A DNA stretch of 64,000 nt from Halogeometricum sp. S1BR25-6 (GCF_031624495.1 NZ_JAMQOP010000001.1:1054001-1118000), one strand, 5' to 3'; counted from the first letter of the stretch, positions 8,602 to 19,756 are shown. Notes: generated by a model from the letters alone, not told the origin. Numbers and translations: made by a program.

Positions 8602-9720
8602 GTGACCACGCTCGTCCTCTGTGTGGACCGTTCGAACGACATCGGACGGAAGGCGGGCCTGCCCACGCCGGTCGTCGGCTGGGAGGCCGTCCGGTCGCTC
8701 GTCACCGAGGTGGGCCTCGCCGACCCGGAGGACTCGAACGTGAACTGTCTGCTCGAAGCCCTCCGCGTGGCGCGCGACCTGCGGGACGAACACGAGGAGT
8801 CTGTCGTCGCCGTCGTCTCCGGCGCCAGCGAGACGCTGGTCGGCGCCGACCGCTCGCTGGCCGCGCAGGTCGACGAACTCGTCGCCGAGTACGACCCCGA
8901 CTCGACCATCGTCGTCGTCGACAGCGCTGGGGACGAACGGGTCGTCCCCGTCATCGAGAGCCGACTCCGCGTGGACTCGGTCGACCGGGTGGTCGTCCGA
9001 CAGGCCCACGATATCGAGTCGACGTACTACCTCCTCAAGCAGTTTCTCGCCGACGAGGAACTCCGCTCGACGGTGCTCGTCCCCCTCGGCGTCACCTTGC
9101 TTTTGATGCCGCTGCTCCTCACGCGCTTCTCCCCGGCCGTCGCGCTGGCCGGCCTCGCGTCGGTGCTGGGCGCGGCGCTCCTGTACAAGGGACTGGCGGT
9201 CGATCAGTTCCTCGCGGAGTCGCCGGACCGCGTCCGCGACGCGCTGTACTCCGGGCAGGTGTCCGTCGTCACCTACGTCGTCGGCGCCGGTCTGATGCTC
9301 GTCGGCTCGTTTCTGGGCGTGCTCTCGGCGACCCAGCAGGCAGGCGGCGACGCCGGCGTGACGCCTGTCTCCGCGATGCTGTTCGTCTACTACGCCGTCC
9401 CGTGGTTGGCGCTCGCGGCGCTCACCGCCAGCGCCGGTCGCCTCATCGACGAACTCATCGGCGCCGGCGGGGCGCGGCGGCAGTACATGAACCTCCCGTT
9501 CGGCGTCGTCGCCCTCGGACTCGTCGTCCGCGGCTTCGCCGGGTGGTTCCTCCAGCGCCAGGACATCCTCGGGGACGCCCTCATCTTGGGGTGGTCGCTG
9601 TCGGCGCGACAGCGACTTGCGCTGTTCATCGTCGGCGGTATCGTCGTCAGCGTCGTCGGCGTCCGGGCCGCGGCGACGATGAGCGAGAGCGAGACGCTCG
9701 AAGAGGCGGCCGAACAGTGA
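8602..9720 (+). CDS. DUF373 family membrane protein
   Basis: 372 aa starting at a GTG (8602). The N-terminal about 140 residues form a soluble alpha/beta domain that opens TTLVLCVDRSNDIGRKAG and contains VVSGASETLVGADRS, which I recognise as the archaeal DUF373 family. The remaining about 220 residues contain roughly six hydrophobic helices. Function is unknown. The aspartate/serine-rich N-terminal motifs may bind a nucleotide or metal, but that is inference. Confidence 0.85.
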   Translation: MTTLVLCVDRSNDIGRKAGLPTPVVGWEAVRSLVTEVGLADPEDSNVNCLLEALRVARDLRDEHEESVVAVVSGASETLVGADRSLAAQVDELVAEYDPDSTIVVVDSAGDERVVPVIESRLRVDSVDRVVVRQAHDIESTYYLLKQFLADEELRSTVLVPLGVTLLLMPLLLTRFSPAVALAGLASVLGAALLYKGLAVDQFLAESPDRVRDALYSGQVSVVTYVVGAGLMLVGSFLGVLSATQQAGGDAGVTPVSAMLFVYYAVPWLALAALTASAGRLIDELIGAGGARRQYMNLPFGVVALGLVVRGFAGWFLQRQDILGDALILGWSLSARQRLALFIVGGIVVSVVGVRAAATMSESETLEEAAEQ

Positions 9721-9741
9721 GAACGCGAGAAGAGGGAGCGA

Positions 9742-9939
9742 CTACCGGGCGCCGCGCGCGCGGTACTCGCCGTGTTTGATGCCGAGAACGAGACAGACGG
9801 CGCCGAAGACGAGCATCGACGGTGCGACCATCATCAGTATCGTGCCGGTCGCCATCGCGCCCATCGCGATCAGTCCGACGGTCCCGAGGACGACGAGACC
9901 GACAAGCGCGCCGTACGTCACCGCTGCGTTGAACTCCAT
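9742..9939 (-). CDS. small two-helix membrane protein
   Basis: 65 aa with two hydrophobic stretches (about 8-30 and 34-53) and a short basic tail (KHGEYRARGAR). High third-position GC and a clean ATG at 9937-9939 support it as a real gene. Function is unknown. It is convergent with the DUF373 gene, separated by 21 bp. Confidence 0.7.
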   Translation of the reverse strand: MEFNAAVTYGALVGLVVLGTVGLIAMGAMATGTILMMVAPSMLVFGAVCLVLGIKHGEYRARGAR

Positions 9940-10012
9940 GGCCGCTCGTAAGGTCGCCGTCCCCTAATCGGTTTCCTCGGTTCGAGCGTCGATAGCCGTC
10001 GGTCGCGTCCGT

Positions 10013-10843
10013 CTACCAGGGGGCGAAGTCGGGGTCGACCTGCCGGTCGTTCCGGTCCATCTCGTCGATACGCTCGATCTGCTCGTCGTCGAGTTCGACG
10101 CCCAGCGACTCCCAGTTGTCCTGGATGTGGTCCTCGCCGGTCGCCTTCGGGATGGCGGTGACGCCTTTCTCGCGGAGCCACGCGAGCGACACCTGCGCCG
10201 CGCTGACGCCGTGGTCGTCGGCTATCTCGCCGAGGACGTCGTCGTCGAACACGTTTCCGCGGGCCAGCGGGGAGTAGGCGACGACTTCGATGTCGTGTTC
10301 CTCGCAGGCCGACCGGATCTCCTCCTGTTGGAGGAGGGGGTGCAGTTCCACCTGGTTCGCGAAGATGGGCGCGTCGGAATGCTCGACGGCCTCTTCGATG
10401 TTCTCCGGTTCGAAGTTGCTGATTCCGATGCGGTCTATCTTCCCGTCGTCGTACAGTTCGTTCAGCGCGCGGAACGTCTCCTCGGGGTCGTACTCGCCGG
10501 CCGGCCAGTGGATGTACAGCAGGTCCACCGAGTCGACGCCGAGTTTCTCGAGGCTCTCCTCCGTCGAGGAGAGCACGTCGTCGTACGCGAGGTTCGCCTT
10601 CCACACCTTCGTGGCGAGGAAGACGTCTTCCCGCGGCACGTCGGCGTTCTCGATGCCCTCACCGACGTGCTCTTCGTTGTCGTAGGCTTGGGCGGTGTCG
10701 ATGTGACGGTAGCCCGTGTTCAGGGCCGTCTCGACCGCCTTCGCGCAGTCTTCCGGGTCCTCGTTCTGCCACGTACCGAGACCGAGCATCGGCATCCCGT
10801 TCGCTCGCGGCACGTCCGTTTCGGTGAGAGACTGCTCAGACAT
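10013..10843 (-). CDS. aldo/keto reductase
   Basis: 276-aa NADPH-dependent oxidoreductase of the aldo/keto reductase superfamily. Visible family motifs are the N-terminal MPMLGLGTWQ, GYRHIDTAQAYDNE with the catalytic D and Y, LATKVWKANL with the catalytic K, LLYIHWP with the catalytic H, and the cofactor-binding IPKAT near the C-terminus. The TIM-barrel length is normal. The ATG giving MSEQSLTETDVPR was preferred over an upstream TTG. The substrate is unknown; similar proteins reduce 2,5-diketo-D-gluconate or aldehydes including methylglyoxal. Confidence 0.9.
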   Translation of the reverse strand: MSEQSLTETDVPRANGMPMLGLGTWQNEDPEDCAKAVETALNTGYRHIDTAQAYDNEEHVGEGIENADVPREDVFLATKVWKANLAYDDVLSSTEESLEKLGVDSVDLLYIHWPAGEYDPEETFRALNELYDDGKIDRIGISNFEPENIEEAVEHSDAPIFANQVELHPLLQQEEIRSACEEHDIEVVAYSPLARGNVFDDDVLGEIADDHGVSAAQVSLAWLREKGVTAIPKATGEDHIQDNWESLGVELDDEQIERIDEMDRNDRQVDPDFAPW

Positions 10844-10961
10844 AGCACTCCGTACGAGGGCTGTCAGCCCAAAAGCCGTTGTGACAGACGCGTCAGCGTG
10901 TCGCAAACGCGCGCCGTCGGGCGGCGGTCGAGGGTGAGAAGAGAAAACGGAGCGACGAGCG

Positions 10962-12329
10962 TCAGTACTTCGGGTCGGTATCGATGAGGGCGTAGAGGTC
11001 GTCCATCACCTTGTCGCGCGCTTCCTGCCACGCGTCGAACCCGCGGGGCGAGGAGGGGTAGGCGTTGTACTGCCGCGTAATCTCGCTGGCGCGCTTTCTG
11101 ACGCGGTACAGTTCGTACAGCGAGTCCCAGTGGCCGAACGTCTTCACGAGCGTCTCCAGTTTGAGCCCGAGGCTCATCTCGGAGGAACCGCTGCTGAGCG
11201 AGTCCATCAACTGCTGGCCGGGGACCGACGAGACCATCTCCACCAGTTCGTCCACGTCGTTGGACATCCCCCAGATGTTGTAGAGGTCGACAGCGGCGAA
11301 GCGCTTGCCGAAACTCGTCATCACGTCGCGGTTGTACTCCCAGAGGTTCGACTCGCTCACGTCGCCCTCGGAGATGGCGCGGACGGCGTGTTTGGCTGCC
11401 CAGTGGGCCGACTTCGCGGCGCCGGGGATGCCGCCGCCGGTGGTGGGGTTGACGTGGCCCGCCGAGTCGCCCGCGGCGATGAAGCCGTCGGCGACGGCGG
11501 AGTCGTAGGGGCGGCGCGTCGGCAGGGCCGCGCCGAGTTTGTCCGTCACGGTCCCGTTCTTCAACTCGGGGCGCGAGCGGATGTCGCGCTTGAGCGTGTC
11601 GACGAGTTTCATCGGCTCCTCGGTCATCTGGAACCCGAGACCGACGTTTATCTCCGTGGCGGTCCGGGGGAAATACCACAGATAGCCGAGTTCCTCGGTC
11701 GGTTTGAACACGATGGCGTCGTCGTAGTCGACCGGTTCGTCCACCTCGATGACCTCGCGGTACGCCGAGCAGAACTGCGAGTAGGAGACGTTCGTGTCGA
11801 ATCGGCTGTTCGAGAAGTCGGCTTTGTCCTGCAGGATAGAGAGCGCTCCCGCACCGTCGATAGTCACCTCGGCCTCGTACTCGACGACGTCGCCCTCCCG
11901 CTTGGCGCGGACGCCCGTCACCCGCCCGTCGTCGTCCTGCGTCACGTCCTGGACGACGGTGTCGTAGTGCATCTCCGTCCCGAGGCGTTCGGCCTCTTCG
12001 AGGATTATCTCGCCGTAGCGCTTCCGGTCGAGGACGGCGCCGGGGGCGCGGAACGGGACGTCCAAGTCGTCGCCGGCCGGGTTCTCGAACACCGCGCGGG
12101 TGAGGTTCTGGTTCGTGAACGACTCCTCTTTCAGATAGTCGAGGTCGATGACGTCGGGGAAGGTGCTCGTGCCCTTGATGGCGTCGCCGCAGGCGATGTG
12201 GCCCGCTTCCTCCTCGGACTTCCGTTCGAGGAGCACGACGTCGAGTCCCTCCGACGCCGCCGTGGCCGCGGCGAAGGCACCCGCCGTCCCTCCTCCGACG
12301 ACGACGATATCGTAGGCTTCCGCTGGCAT
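10962..12329 (-). CDS. geranylgeranyl reductase family FAD enzyme
   Basis: 455-aa flavoprotein. The N-terminal FAD-binding GGGTAGAFAAATAASEG motif (12-28) is followed by ER at 35-36, and a second FAD motif VADGFIAAGDSAGHVNPTTG lies around 285-304. This is the digeranylgeranylglycerophospholipid reductase fold that saturates isoprenoid chains of archaeal membrane lipids. Haloarchaea carry several paralogues, so the exact substrate (lipid, menaquinone side chain or other isoprenoid) is not settled. It appears monocistronic. Confidence 0.87.
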   Translation of the reverse strand: MPAEAYDIVVVGGGTAGAFAAATAASEGLDVVLLERKSEEEAGHIACGDAIKGTSTFPDVIDLDYLKEESFTNQNLTRAVFENPAGDDLDVPFRAPGAVLDRKRYGEIILEEAERLGTEMHYDTVVQDVTQDDDGRVTGVRAKREGDVVEYEAEVTIDGAGALSILQDKADFSNSRFDTNVSYSQFCSAYREVIEVDEPVDYDDAIVFKPTEELGYLWYFPRTATEINVGLGFQMTEEPMKLVDTLKRDIRSRPELKNGTVTDKLGAALPTRRPYDSAVADGFIAAGDSAGHVNPTTGGGIPGAAKSAHWAAKHAVRAISEGDVSESNLWEYNRDVMTSFGKRFAAVDLYNIWGMSNDVDELVEMVSSVPGQQLMDSLSSGSSEMSLGLKLETLVKTFGHWDSLYELYRVRKRASEITRQYNAYPSSPRGFDAWQEARDKVMDDLYALIDTDPKY

Positions 12330-12476
12330 GTTGTCCCTATCTTCCCCGGCCCGTCATAAAAATAAACCGTATCACCCGCTCGCGCGTCTATCTTGCCTCT
12401 TGCCCCTTCCCAGGGACGCGAATCCGCCGCTAACTTTACGACGGCACCGAGCGACGCCTCTCCCGAGGTGAAACCC

Positions 12477-12665
12477 GTGTCACGACTGACCGCCGAGAAC
12501 ACCAACGCGTTCGCGCACCGTATCGCCGGCGATTCGCTCGTTTACGACTGTCCGGACTGCGAGTTCGGCGAGGTGTTGGTGACGGACCTCATCGAGTCCG
12601 ACGACGCCCGCTGTCTGGACTGCGACGCCCGGTACCGCCTGCACGTCGAACGAGTCGACGCCTGA
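12477..12665 (+). CDS. small zinc-ribbon-like protein
   Basis: 62 aa with two CxxC pairs (CPDC near residue 29 and CLDC near 49), the pattern of a four-cysteine zinc ribbon. I chose the GTG at 12477 because GAGGTG ends 6 nt before it; a GTG at 12468 would add three residues, and a TATA-like taacttta lies at 12431-12438. Function is unknown; such small zinc proteins are common in haloarchaea. Confidence 0.7.
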   Translation: MSRLTAENTNAFAHRIAGDSLVYDCPDCEFGEVLVTDLIESDDARCLDCDARYRLHVERVDA

Positions 12666-12768
12666 GGACTCGTGCGCCCCGGCGGGGACGACCAGGGTGG
12701 TCGGCACAACCGGAACGCCGGTCCCCTCGGGGGGAAACGGTCATCTCCCCTGCCGACGTGTCGACAGT

Positions 12769-13410
12769 ATGATTCGTAGTTCGGCACCGCTCCTCGGCGT
12801 CGTCCTCCTCGTCGTCCTCTCGGGATGTCTCGGAACGCTCGCAAGCGCGGACGCCGGCGCCGCGTCGGTGCCGACGGCGGCGTACGAACGCGAGGGCTAC
12901 GTCGCGGGCAACGAGACGAGCGTCCCCCTCCGCTTTCCCGTCGGCGTCGCGGGCGTCGGCGGCGAGGTGGCCGTGACGAGCCACGTCGCGGGGTACTCCC
13001 GGACGACCGAAGCGAACGAGACGGCGGCGCTCCTCCTGCTCACGACGCCAAACGCCCGCGTCGGCGGCGTCTCGGTCAACCCCCTCCGCGGCGCGACGGA
13101 CCCGACGCTCGTCCGCACCGGGTTGGAGTTCGTCGGCAGGGCTCGAACGATGGGGAACGTCGAGAACGTCACCGACCTCCGCGAACTCGGCACCGAGGAG
13201 GCCGAACTGCTCGGCGAGTCGACGGCGCTGACGACGTACGCCGGCGTCGTCGACACCGAGGCGGGTTCGGCGGACGTCCGCGTCCACGTGGCCGTCGTCG
13301 AGTACGAAGAGGACGTGGTCCTCGCCCTCTCGGTGCATCCGGCGTCGATGGACGAACGCGCCGCCGTCGGGCGGATGCTCGCCGCGGCCGAACACCGAGC
13401 GACGCGATAG
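12769..13410 (+). CDS. lipoprotein of unknown function (DUF6517-like)
   Basis: 213 aa. The N-terminus is a lipoprotein signal: hydrophobic LLGVVLLVV followed by the lipobox LSGC (Cys at about 20), so the protein is probably lipid-anchored outside the cell. The rest is a soluble alpha/beta domain with a conserved-looking SHVAGYSR and a central EYEEDVVLALSVH. I associate this layout with the haloarchaeal DUF6517 family, from memory. No function is assigned. Confidence 0.75.
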   Translation: MIRSSAPLLGVVLLVVLSGCLGTLASADAGAASVPTAAYEREGYVAGNETSVPLRFPVGVAGVGGEVAVTSHVAGYSRTTEANETAALLLLTTPNARVGGVSVNPLRGATDPTLVRTGLEFVGRARTMGNVENVTDLRELGTEEAELLGESTALTTYAGVVDTEAGSADVRVHVAVVEYEEDVVLALSVHPASMDERAAVGRMLAAAEHRATR

Positions 13411-13505
13411 CGCCCCGTTCGGCCCCGTCGGGACGGGGAGCGCCCCGACGACCATATCACTCGCGGACACATTCGTTATTTATATCGGAAGCGCGTGAGT
13501 AAATT

Positions 13506-13868
13506 GTGACTTCTCAGTCTATGGAACGAGACGTGATGTACGGGCTCTTGGGACACCCGTTCAGACGCGCTCTCGTCGCCGACGACGCCCTCCGCGCGCC
13601 GATGTCCCTGTCGCGAACGGCCGACGCGGTGACGGACGTCCTCACGTCGACTCCCGAACCGGCGACGCCCGACGCCCCGCGGGCGACGTCGAACCTCGAA
13701 CTCCACCTGCACCACACCCACCTCCCGAAACTCGACGCCGCCGGCGTCATCGCGTACGACGCGGCCGAACGGACCGTCGTCGACGTGGACGAGGCGGCGG
13801 TCGCACGACTGTCAGGCGTCTCCGAGACGCTCACCGCCGAGTGCGCCGACGCGTTGGCGAGCGAGTAA
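13506..13868 (+). CDS. DUF7344-like winged-helix protein
   Basis: 120 aa from a GTG at 13506. A tatttata box at 13471-13478 is about 30 bp upstream, so the transcript is probably leaderless. The N-terminal DVMYGLLGHPFRRALV and the later HLHHTHLPKLDAAGVIAYDAA are typical of the small haloarchaeal winged-helix family I know as DUF7344 (helix-turn-helix followed by a beta wing). A DNA-binding regulatory role is inference; the target is unknown. Confidence 0.75.
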   Translation: MTSQSMERDVMYGLLGHPFRRALVADDALRAPMSLSRTADAVTDVLTSTPEPATPDAPRATSNLELHLHHTHLPKLDAAGVIAYDAAERTVVDVDEAAVARLSGVSETLTAECADALASE

Positions 13869-13992
13869 CGCGACGCGACGCGACGACGCGGCCCCGGCCC
13901 CGCCGCTCCCGGGACACCGACCGACCGAAGAAAATCCGAAATCGAAGTACGCGGAGCGGACGCGAACGCCGCGTCCGTACCGCGGCGTGCGT

Positions 13993-14856
13993 TCAGTAGA
14001 ACTCGCGGACGAGGTCCATCGCGCCCTCCGGCGCGCCCTCGTCGACCTGCGACATATCCTCGGTGACGCCGTGTTTCTCGCCGTACGGCACCGACTCCTC
14101 GTTCTGCCAGATGACGCCCTGGTACTCCTTGTTGCCGTCGAGGATGGCGTCCTTGGCGTCGTCGTAGTCGGTCGGGTCGTGGTCCTCCTCGGCGAGGTCC
14201 ACGAGCGAGTCGCGGAAGTAGTCGTAGGTGTCCACGTCGTTGAACGTCACGCACGGACTGAACACGTTGACGAAGCCGAAGCCGTCGTGCTCGATGGCCT
14301 TCTGGACGATTTCGGCGTGTCGCTGCGCGTCCGTGGAGAACGACTGGGCGATGAACGTCGCGCCCGAGGCGAGGGCCAACGCCATCGGGTTGACGGGGGG
14401 TTGCTGCGGCCCGTCGGGCGTTGTGGACGTCTCGAAGTCCTCGCGCGAGGTGGGCGAAGCCTGTCCCTTCGTCAGCCCGTAGATGCGGTTGTCCATCACG
14501 ACGTACGTCATGTCGACGTTCCGCCGCACGGCGTGGACGAAGTGGCCCGCGCCGATGGAGTAGCCGTCGCCGTCGCCGCCCGCGACCATCACTTCGAGGT
14601 CGGGGTTGGCGAGTTTGACGCCCGCGCCGACGGGGAGGGCGCGTCCGTGGACGCCGTGGAGGGCGTACGAGTGCATGTACGTCCCGATTTTACCGGAACA
14701 GCCGATGCCGGCGACGACGAACGTGTTATCGGGGTCGTTGCCGGTGTTCGCGAGGGCTTTCATCATGCCGTTCATGGTGCCGAAGTCGCCGCATCCGGGA
14801 CACCACGTCGGTTGCTTGTCGGATTTGAAGTCCGTGAATCGGATTTCGGAGCTCAT
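13993..14856 (-). CDS. korB: 2-oxoacid:ferredoxin oxidoreductase, beta subunit
   Basis: 287-aa thiamine diphosphate-binding subunit. It shows the WCPGCGDFG motif (18-26), GIGCSGKIG, and the diphosphate-binding GGDGDGYSIGAGHF with the downstream N of DNRIYGLTKGQ. Together with the alpha subunit it oxidises 2-oxoglutarate or pyruvate to the acyl-CoA and reduces ferredoxin. Haloarchaea use this instead of dehydrogenase complexes. The start lies 3 bp after the korA stop, so the pair is an operon. The name kor versus por is from remembered haloarchaeal gene order and is not proved by sequence. Confidence 0.9.
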   Translation of the reverse strand: MSSEIRFTDFKSDKQPTWCPGCGDFGTMNGMMKALANTGNDPDNTFVVAGIGCSGKIGTYMHSYALHGVHGRALPVGAGVKLANPDLEVMVAGGDGDGYSIGAGHFVHAVRRNVDMTYVVMDNRIYGLTKGQASPTSREDFETSTTPDGPQQPPVNPMALALASGATFIAQSFSTDAQRHAEIVQKAIEHDGFGFVNVFSPCVTFNDVDTYDYFRDSLVDLAEEDHDPTDYDDAKDAILDGNKEYQGVIWQNEESVPYGEKHGVTEDMSQVDEGAPEGAMDLVREFY

Positions 14857-14859
14857 AGT

Positions 14860-16605
14860 TCAGGCCTCCAGCGTCTGCTTGATGTCCTCTGCGAGTTCGT
14901 CCGCCTTGAACCGGACACCGTTGTATTTGTTCACGCGCTTGACGCGTGTAAGTGTGTCGTGCTCGACGACGTCGGCGAACTGCCCCGTGGCGTTACACTC
15001 GACGACGACGACTTCCTCGGCGTCCTCGAACGCCTCGTTCAGGTCGAAGCGCGGGAACATGTACGGGATGGAGAGGAAGCGCACGTCGACGCCCTCCTCT
15101 TCGAGGAGGTCGATGGCTTCCACCATCGCGCCCTCGTTCGACCCCCACGAGACGACGAGGTTCTCGGAGTCGGGGTCGCCGAACTCGCGCGGACTCCAGT
15201 CCTCTTCGGACCTCGCCGTCTCGACTTTCCGGTTGCGCTTGTCGACCTGCTCGACGCGCAGGTCGGTGTCCTCGGTCCGCCGGCCGAGTTCGTCGTGTTC
15301 GAGACCGGTGGTCATGTGCGCGCCGTCGACGGTGCCGGGGAACGCGCGCGGCGAGACGCCGTCGTCGGTGATGGCGTGGGGTTTGAACTGCCCCTTCTCG
15401 TTCTGCCACTCGGAGATGGTGTCGTCGTCGACGACCTTCCCGCGGTCGATTTCGACCTCGTCCATGTCGAACTCCTCGGGGGAGAACGTCTGTTCTGTGA
15501 CCGCCAGCGAGAGGTCGGCGGTGAGGTAGACGGGCGTCTGGTACTTCTCGGCGAGGTTGAACGCCTCGACGGTCTTCCAGAAGCACTCGGAGATGGTGGT
15601 CGGCGCGAGGACGAACCGCGGTATCTCGCCGTGGCCGCCGTACAGGAGCATGTCCAGGTCGCCCTGCTCCTGCTTCGTCGGCATCCCCGTGGAGGGACCC
15701 GAGCGCATCACGTCGCAGATGACGAGGGGGGTCTCCGAGGTGGCGACCAGCCCGAACGTCTCGGTCATCAGGTCGATACCGGGTCCGGAGGTGGCGGTCA
15801 TCGACCGCGCGCCGGCCCGCGCCGCGCCGAGTGCGAGGTTGATGGCCGACAGTTCGTCCTCCGCCTGGACGACGTGACCGCCGAAGTTCTCGATGCGGCC
15901 CGTGAGGTACTCCATCACGTCCGTCGCGGGCGTGATGGGGTAGCCGGCGTAGAACTTACAGCCGGCCGCGATGGCGCCCATCCCGATGGCCTCGTCGCCG
16001 TTCAGGAGGACGTAGTCCTCGTCGGTCGTCTCTAAGTCGTAGTCGAACTCGTGGTCGTACTCCTCGTCGACGTAGTCCTGACCCTTTCGGGCCGCTTCCT
16101 TGTTGTTGTCGACGAGCTGTTGACCTTTCGACCCGAATCGTTTCTCCAGTGCGCTGTCGAGGTTCTCGATGGGGAACTCCGCGACTTCGCACGCCGCACC
16201 GAGTGCGACGACGTTTCGCATGATTGCCCCACCGGCCTCTTCGGCGAGTCGTTTGAGGGGGACCTCCAGCCCGATCATCCCCTCGGGAATCTCGACGTCC
16301 TCCATCGTGGTCCGCTCACCGTCGTAGATGATGACGGAACCCTCGTGGAGTTCGTCGAGGTTCTCCTCGATGGTGCGGGGGGTCAGCGCGATGAGCACGT
16401 CGAGCCTGTCGACGACGCTCTGCACCGGATCCACCGCCGTCCGGACCTTGTACGCCGTGTATCCGCCGCGGATACGGGACGCGAAGTCCTTCGAGGTGAA
16501 CACATGTCGTCCAGCCCGAGAGAGTGCCTGGGCAAAGATCTTCCCCGTCGAATCGATACCATCGCCGGCTTCCCCGCCGATGGCCCAGTTGAAGTCCGCA
16601 GGCAT
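14860..16605 (-). CDS. korA: 2-oxoacid:ferredoxin oxidoreductase, fused gamma-alpha subunit
   Basis: 581 aa. The first about 190 residues are the gamma domain (IGGEAGDGIDSTGKIFAQ, then SRIRGGYTAYKVR). The remainder is the alpha subunit (MGAIAAGCKFYAGYPITPATD, then SGPGIDLMTE and VICDVMRSGPSTGMPT). This gamma-alpha fusion is normal for archaeal two-subunit 2-oxoacid:ferredoxin oxidoreductases. The ATG at 16603-16605 gives the canonical start MPADFNWAIGG. It precedes korB in one transcription unit. Confidence 0.92.
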   Translation of the reverse strand: MPADFNWAIGGEAGDGIDSTGKIFAQALSRAGRHVFTSKDFASRIRGGYTAYKVRTAVDPVQSVVDRLDVLIALTPRTIEENLDELHEGSVIIYDGERTTMEDVEIPEGMIGLEVPLKRLAEEAGGAIMRNVVALGAACEVAEFPIENLDSALEKRFGSKGQQLVDNNKEAARKGQDYVDEEYDHEFDYDLETTDEDYVLLNGDEAIGMGAIAAGCKFYAGYPITPATDVMEYLTGRIENFGGHVVQAEDELSAINLALGAARAGARSMTATSGPGIDLMTETFGLVATSETPLVICDVMRSGPSTGMPTKQEQGDLDMLLYGGHGEIPRFVLAPTTISECFWKTVEAFNLAEKYQTPVYLTADLSLAVTEQTFSPEEFDMDEVEIDRGKVVDDDTISEWQNEKGQFKPHAITDDGVSPRAFPGTVDGAHMTTGLEHDELGRRTEDTDLRVEQVDKRNRKVETARSEEDWSPREFGDPDSENLVVSWGSNEGAMVEAIDLLEEEGVDVRFLSIPYMFPRFDLNEAFEDAEEVVVVECNATGQFADVVEHDTLTRVKRVNKYNGVRFKADELAEDIKQTLEA

Positions 16606-16650
16606 GTGGGTGAGGGGTACCCATGGCCCGATGAAAAGCCTTCTGAAAGG

Positions 16651-16664
16651 CACTGAAAACAGTG
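16651..16664. promoter_or_regulatory. palindrome upstream of korA
   Basis: CACTG-AAAA-CAGTG is a perfect inverted repeat about 45-60 bp before the korA start. It is just upstream of a weak TATA-like element (ggcttttcat read on the minus strand, 16631-16640). Its position suits an operator for the korAB operon; no regulator is identified. Confidence 0.3.
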
Positions 16665-16896
16665 AAAAACTCGATTCCCGGGAACACGGTCTGTACTCAA
16701 TCGTGCAGCCATTTCTCGCTCCGCTCGCAGGCGGTTTCCGCACGTCGCTCGGCTATCACTTCCGGTTCGTCAACTCCGGTGCGACCGACCTCGACCCGTC
16801 CTTCATCCGGGTGGCGGGTCGGCGTCCGGGCGTCGACCGGTCCCGCCCGCCGCCGGGATGGTAAGACCCTTCGGCGGTGCCGACGAATCCGGAGAC

Positions 16897-17535
16897 ATGG
16901 ACGCCACAGTCGCCGTCACCGAGGTCCGCGACGTCGGACCGAACACCGTCGCCATCGAGTTCGAGACGCCGGAGGGGTTCGAGGCCGACCCCGGCCAGTT
17001 CGTGAAGCTCTCCGGGACCGTCGACGGCGAGCAGTACGACCGCTTCTACACGCTCTCCTCGCCGGGCGCAGAGGGTACCTTCGAGGTCACCGTCGGCATC
17101 GACCCCGAGGAGGCAGGTCCGTTCTCCCAGCACCTCGTGGACCTTCAGGCGGGCGACGGACTCGGTGTCTCCGGCCCCTTCGGGCGGAGCTATTACGCGG
17201 GCGAGTCGCGCGTCGTCGTCCTCGCCGGCGGTCCCGGTGTCGGCCCCGCCGTCGGCATCGGCGAGGCGGCCATCGCGGACGGCAACGAGGTCGCCATCGT
17301 CTACCAGACGGACGCGCCCGCCCACGAGGAGCGACTGGAGGCCCTCCGCGAGGCGGGCGCGTCCGTGACCGTCACCGGCGGGGACATCGGTCCCGCCGTC
17401 GCCCAGGCGATGACGAACGCCGAGGGCGAACACGTGTTCGTCTACGGCTTCGCGGACTTCGTCGAGGCGGCGGAGTCGGCCATCGAGGCGACCGGCGGCG
17501 ACGCCGACGCGGCGAGCGTCGAGAACTTCGGCTGA
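16897..17535 (+). CDS. FAD-dependent ferredoxin-NADP reductase-like protein
   Basis: 212 aa. An N-terminal FAD-binding beta-barrel contains the RxYxLSS-type motif (DRFYTLSSPG, about 49-58), and an NAD(P)-binding half follows with VLAGGPGVGPAVGI (about 106-119). This is the ferredoxin-NADP(+) reductase/oxygenase-reductase fold. The divergent position from korAB, whose product is reduced ferredoxin, fits a role passing electrons between ferredoxin and NAD(P)H, but that is inference. ATG 16897 is preferred to 16858. Confidence 0.83.
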   Translation: MDATVAVTEVRDVGPNTVAIEFETPEGFEADPGQFVKLSGTVDGEQYDRFYTLSSPGAEGTFEVTVGIDPEEAGPFSQHLVDLQAGDGLGVSGPFGRSYYAGESRVVVLAGGPGVGPAVGIGEAAIADGNEVAIVYQTDAPAHEERLEALREAGASVTVTGGDIGPAVAQAMTNAEGEHVFVYGFADFVEAAESAIEATGGDADAASVENFG

Positions 17536-17623
17536 ACCGCCGCGCCGGCGGGACTCCCTTCGTCCCCGCGGGCCGTGCGCCGGCACCCGAATCCTTAATC
17601 ATTTGCCCGGCAAAATTCGCGGC

Positions 17624-19324
<1,701 letters not shown>

Positions 19325-19401
19325 CCGCCGACCGCGGCGGTTCTCGCGCGTGAGAACCGACCCCATACACGTAAGTCGGCGGACGAACAGTCGCCAACGA
19401 G

Positions 19402-19662
19402 ATGCACACCGACCCCATCGAAACGCTCCCCGAGGAGTTGCACCCCCCATCGGCCCGGCGGTGGGCGATGCGGAGCGTCGGCCTCCTCCTCGTGGCCGCC
19501 GGCACCGCTCTTCTCGTCGGCGCCGCCCTCTGGTGGATCCTCCCGCACGCCGGCCTCGCCCTCCCCTCCACCGAAGGCGAACACCACCTCTCGCTGGCCG
19601 TCATGGGCGGCGTCTCGGTCGCACACGGCCTCGCCGCCGTCGCCCTCGTCGACCCGCTCTGA
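19402..19662 (+). CDS. small membrane protein
   Basis: 86 aa with two hydrophobic helices (about 24-50 and 64-85) after a polar N-terminus. GC-rich codon use and a clear ATG support expression. I recognise no family. It lies between the mutase gene and the acetate transporter on the same strand. Confidence 0.6.
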   Translation: MHTDPIETLPEELHPPSARRWAMRSVGLLLVAAGTALLVGAALWWILPHAGLALPSTEGEHHLSLAVMGGVSVAHGLAAVALVDPL

Positions 19663-19680
19663 CTATCCGACCGCAGAGCG

Positions 19681-19756
19681 GGTTATTTACAACTAATAAG
19701 AAACTTGCTTTTACAGCCCCTATCAATAATTACATACTGGCCTTAATTGTGATGTT
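19681..19756 (+). promoter_or_regulatory. AT-rich promoter before the acetate transporter
   Basis: A strikingly AT-rich 75-bp tract in GC-rich surroundings ends with a TATA-like aataattaca at 19725-19734. This is about 25 bp before two ATGs, at 19752 and 19757. The first is in frame with the transporter; the second opens a 28-codon frame. The tract is a good candidate for a regulated promoter. Confidence 0.5.

Noticed and set aside
13987-16035. Open frame of 682 codons antisense to korA/korB
   Set aside because: Same shadow effect; it spans two real genes and their junction, and its composition is not protein-like.
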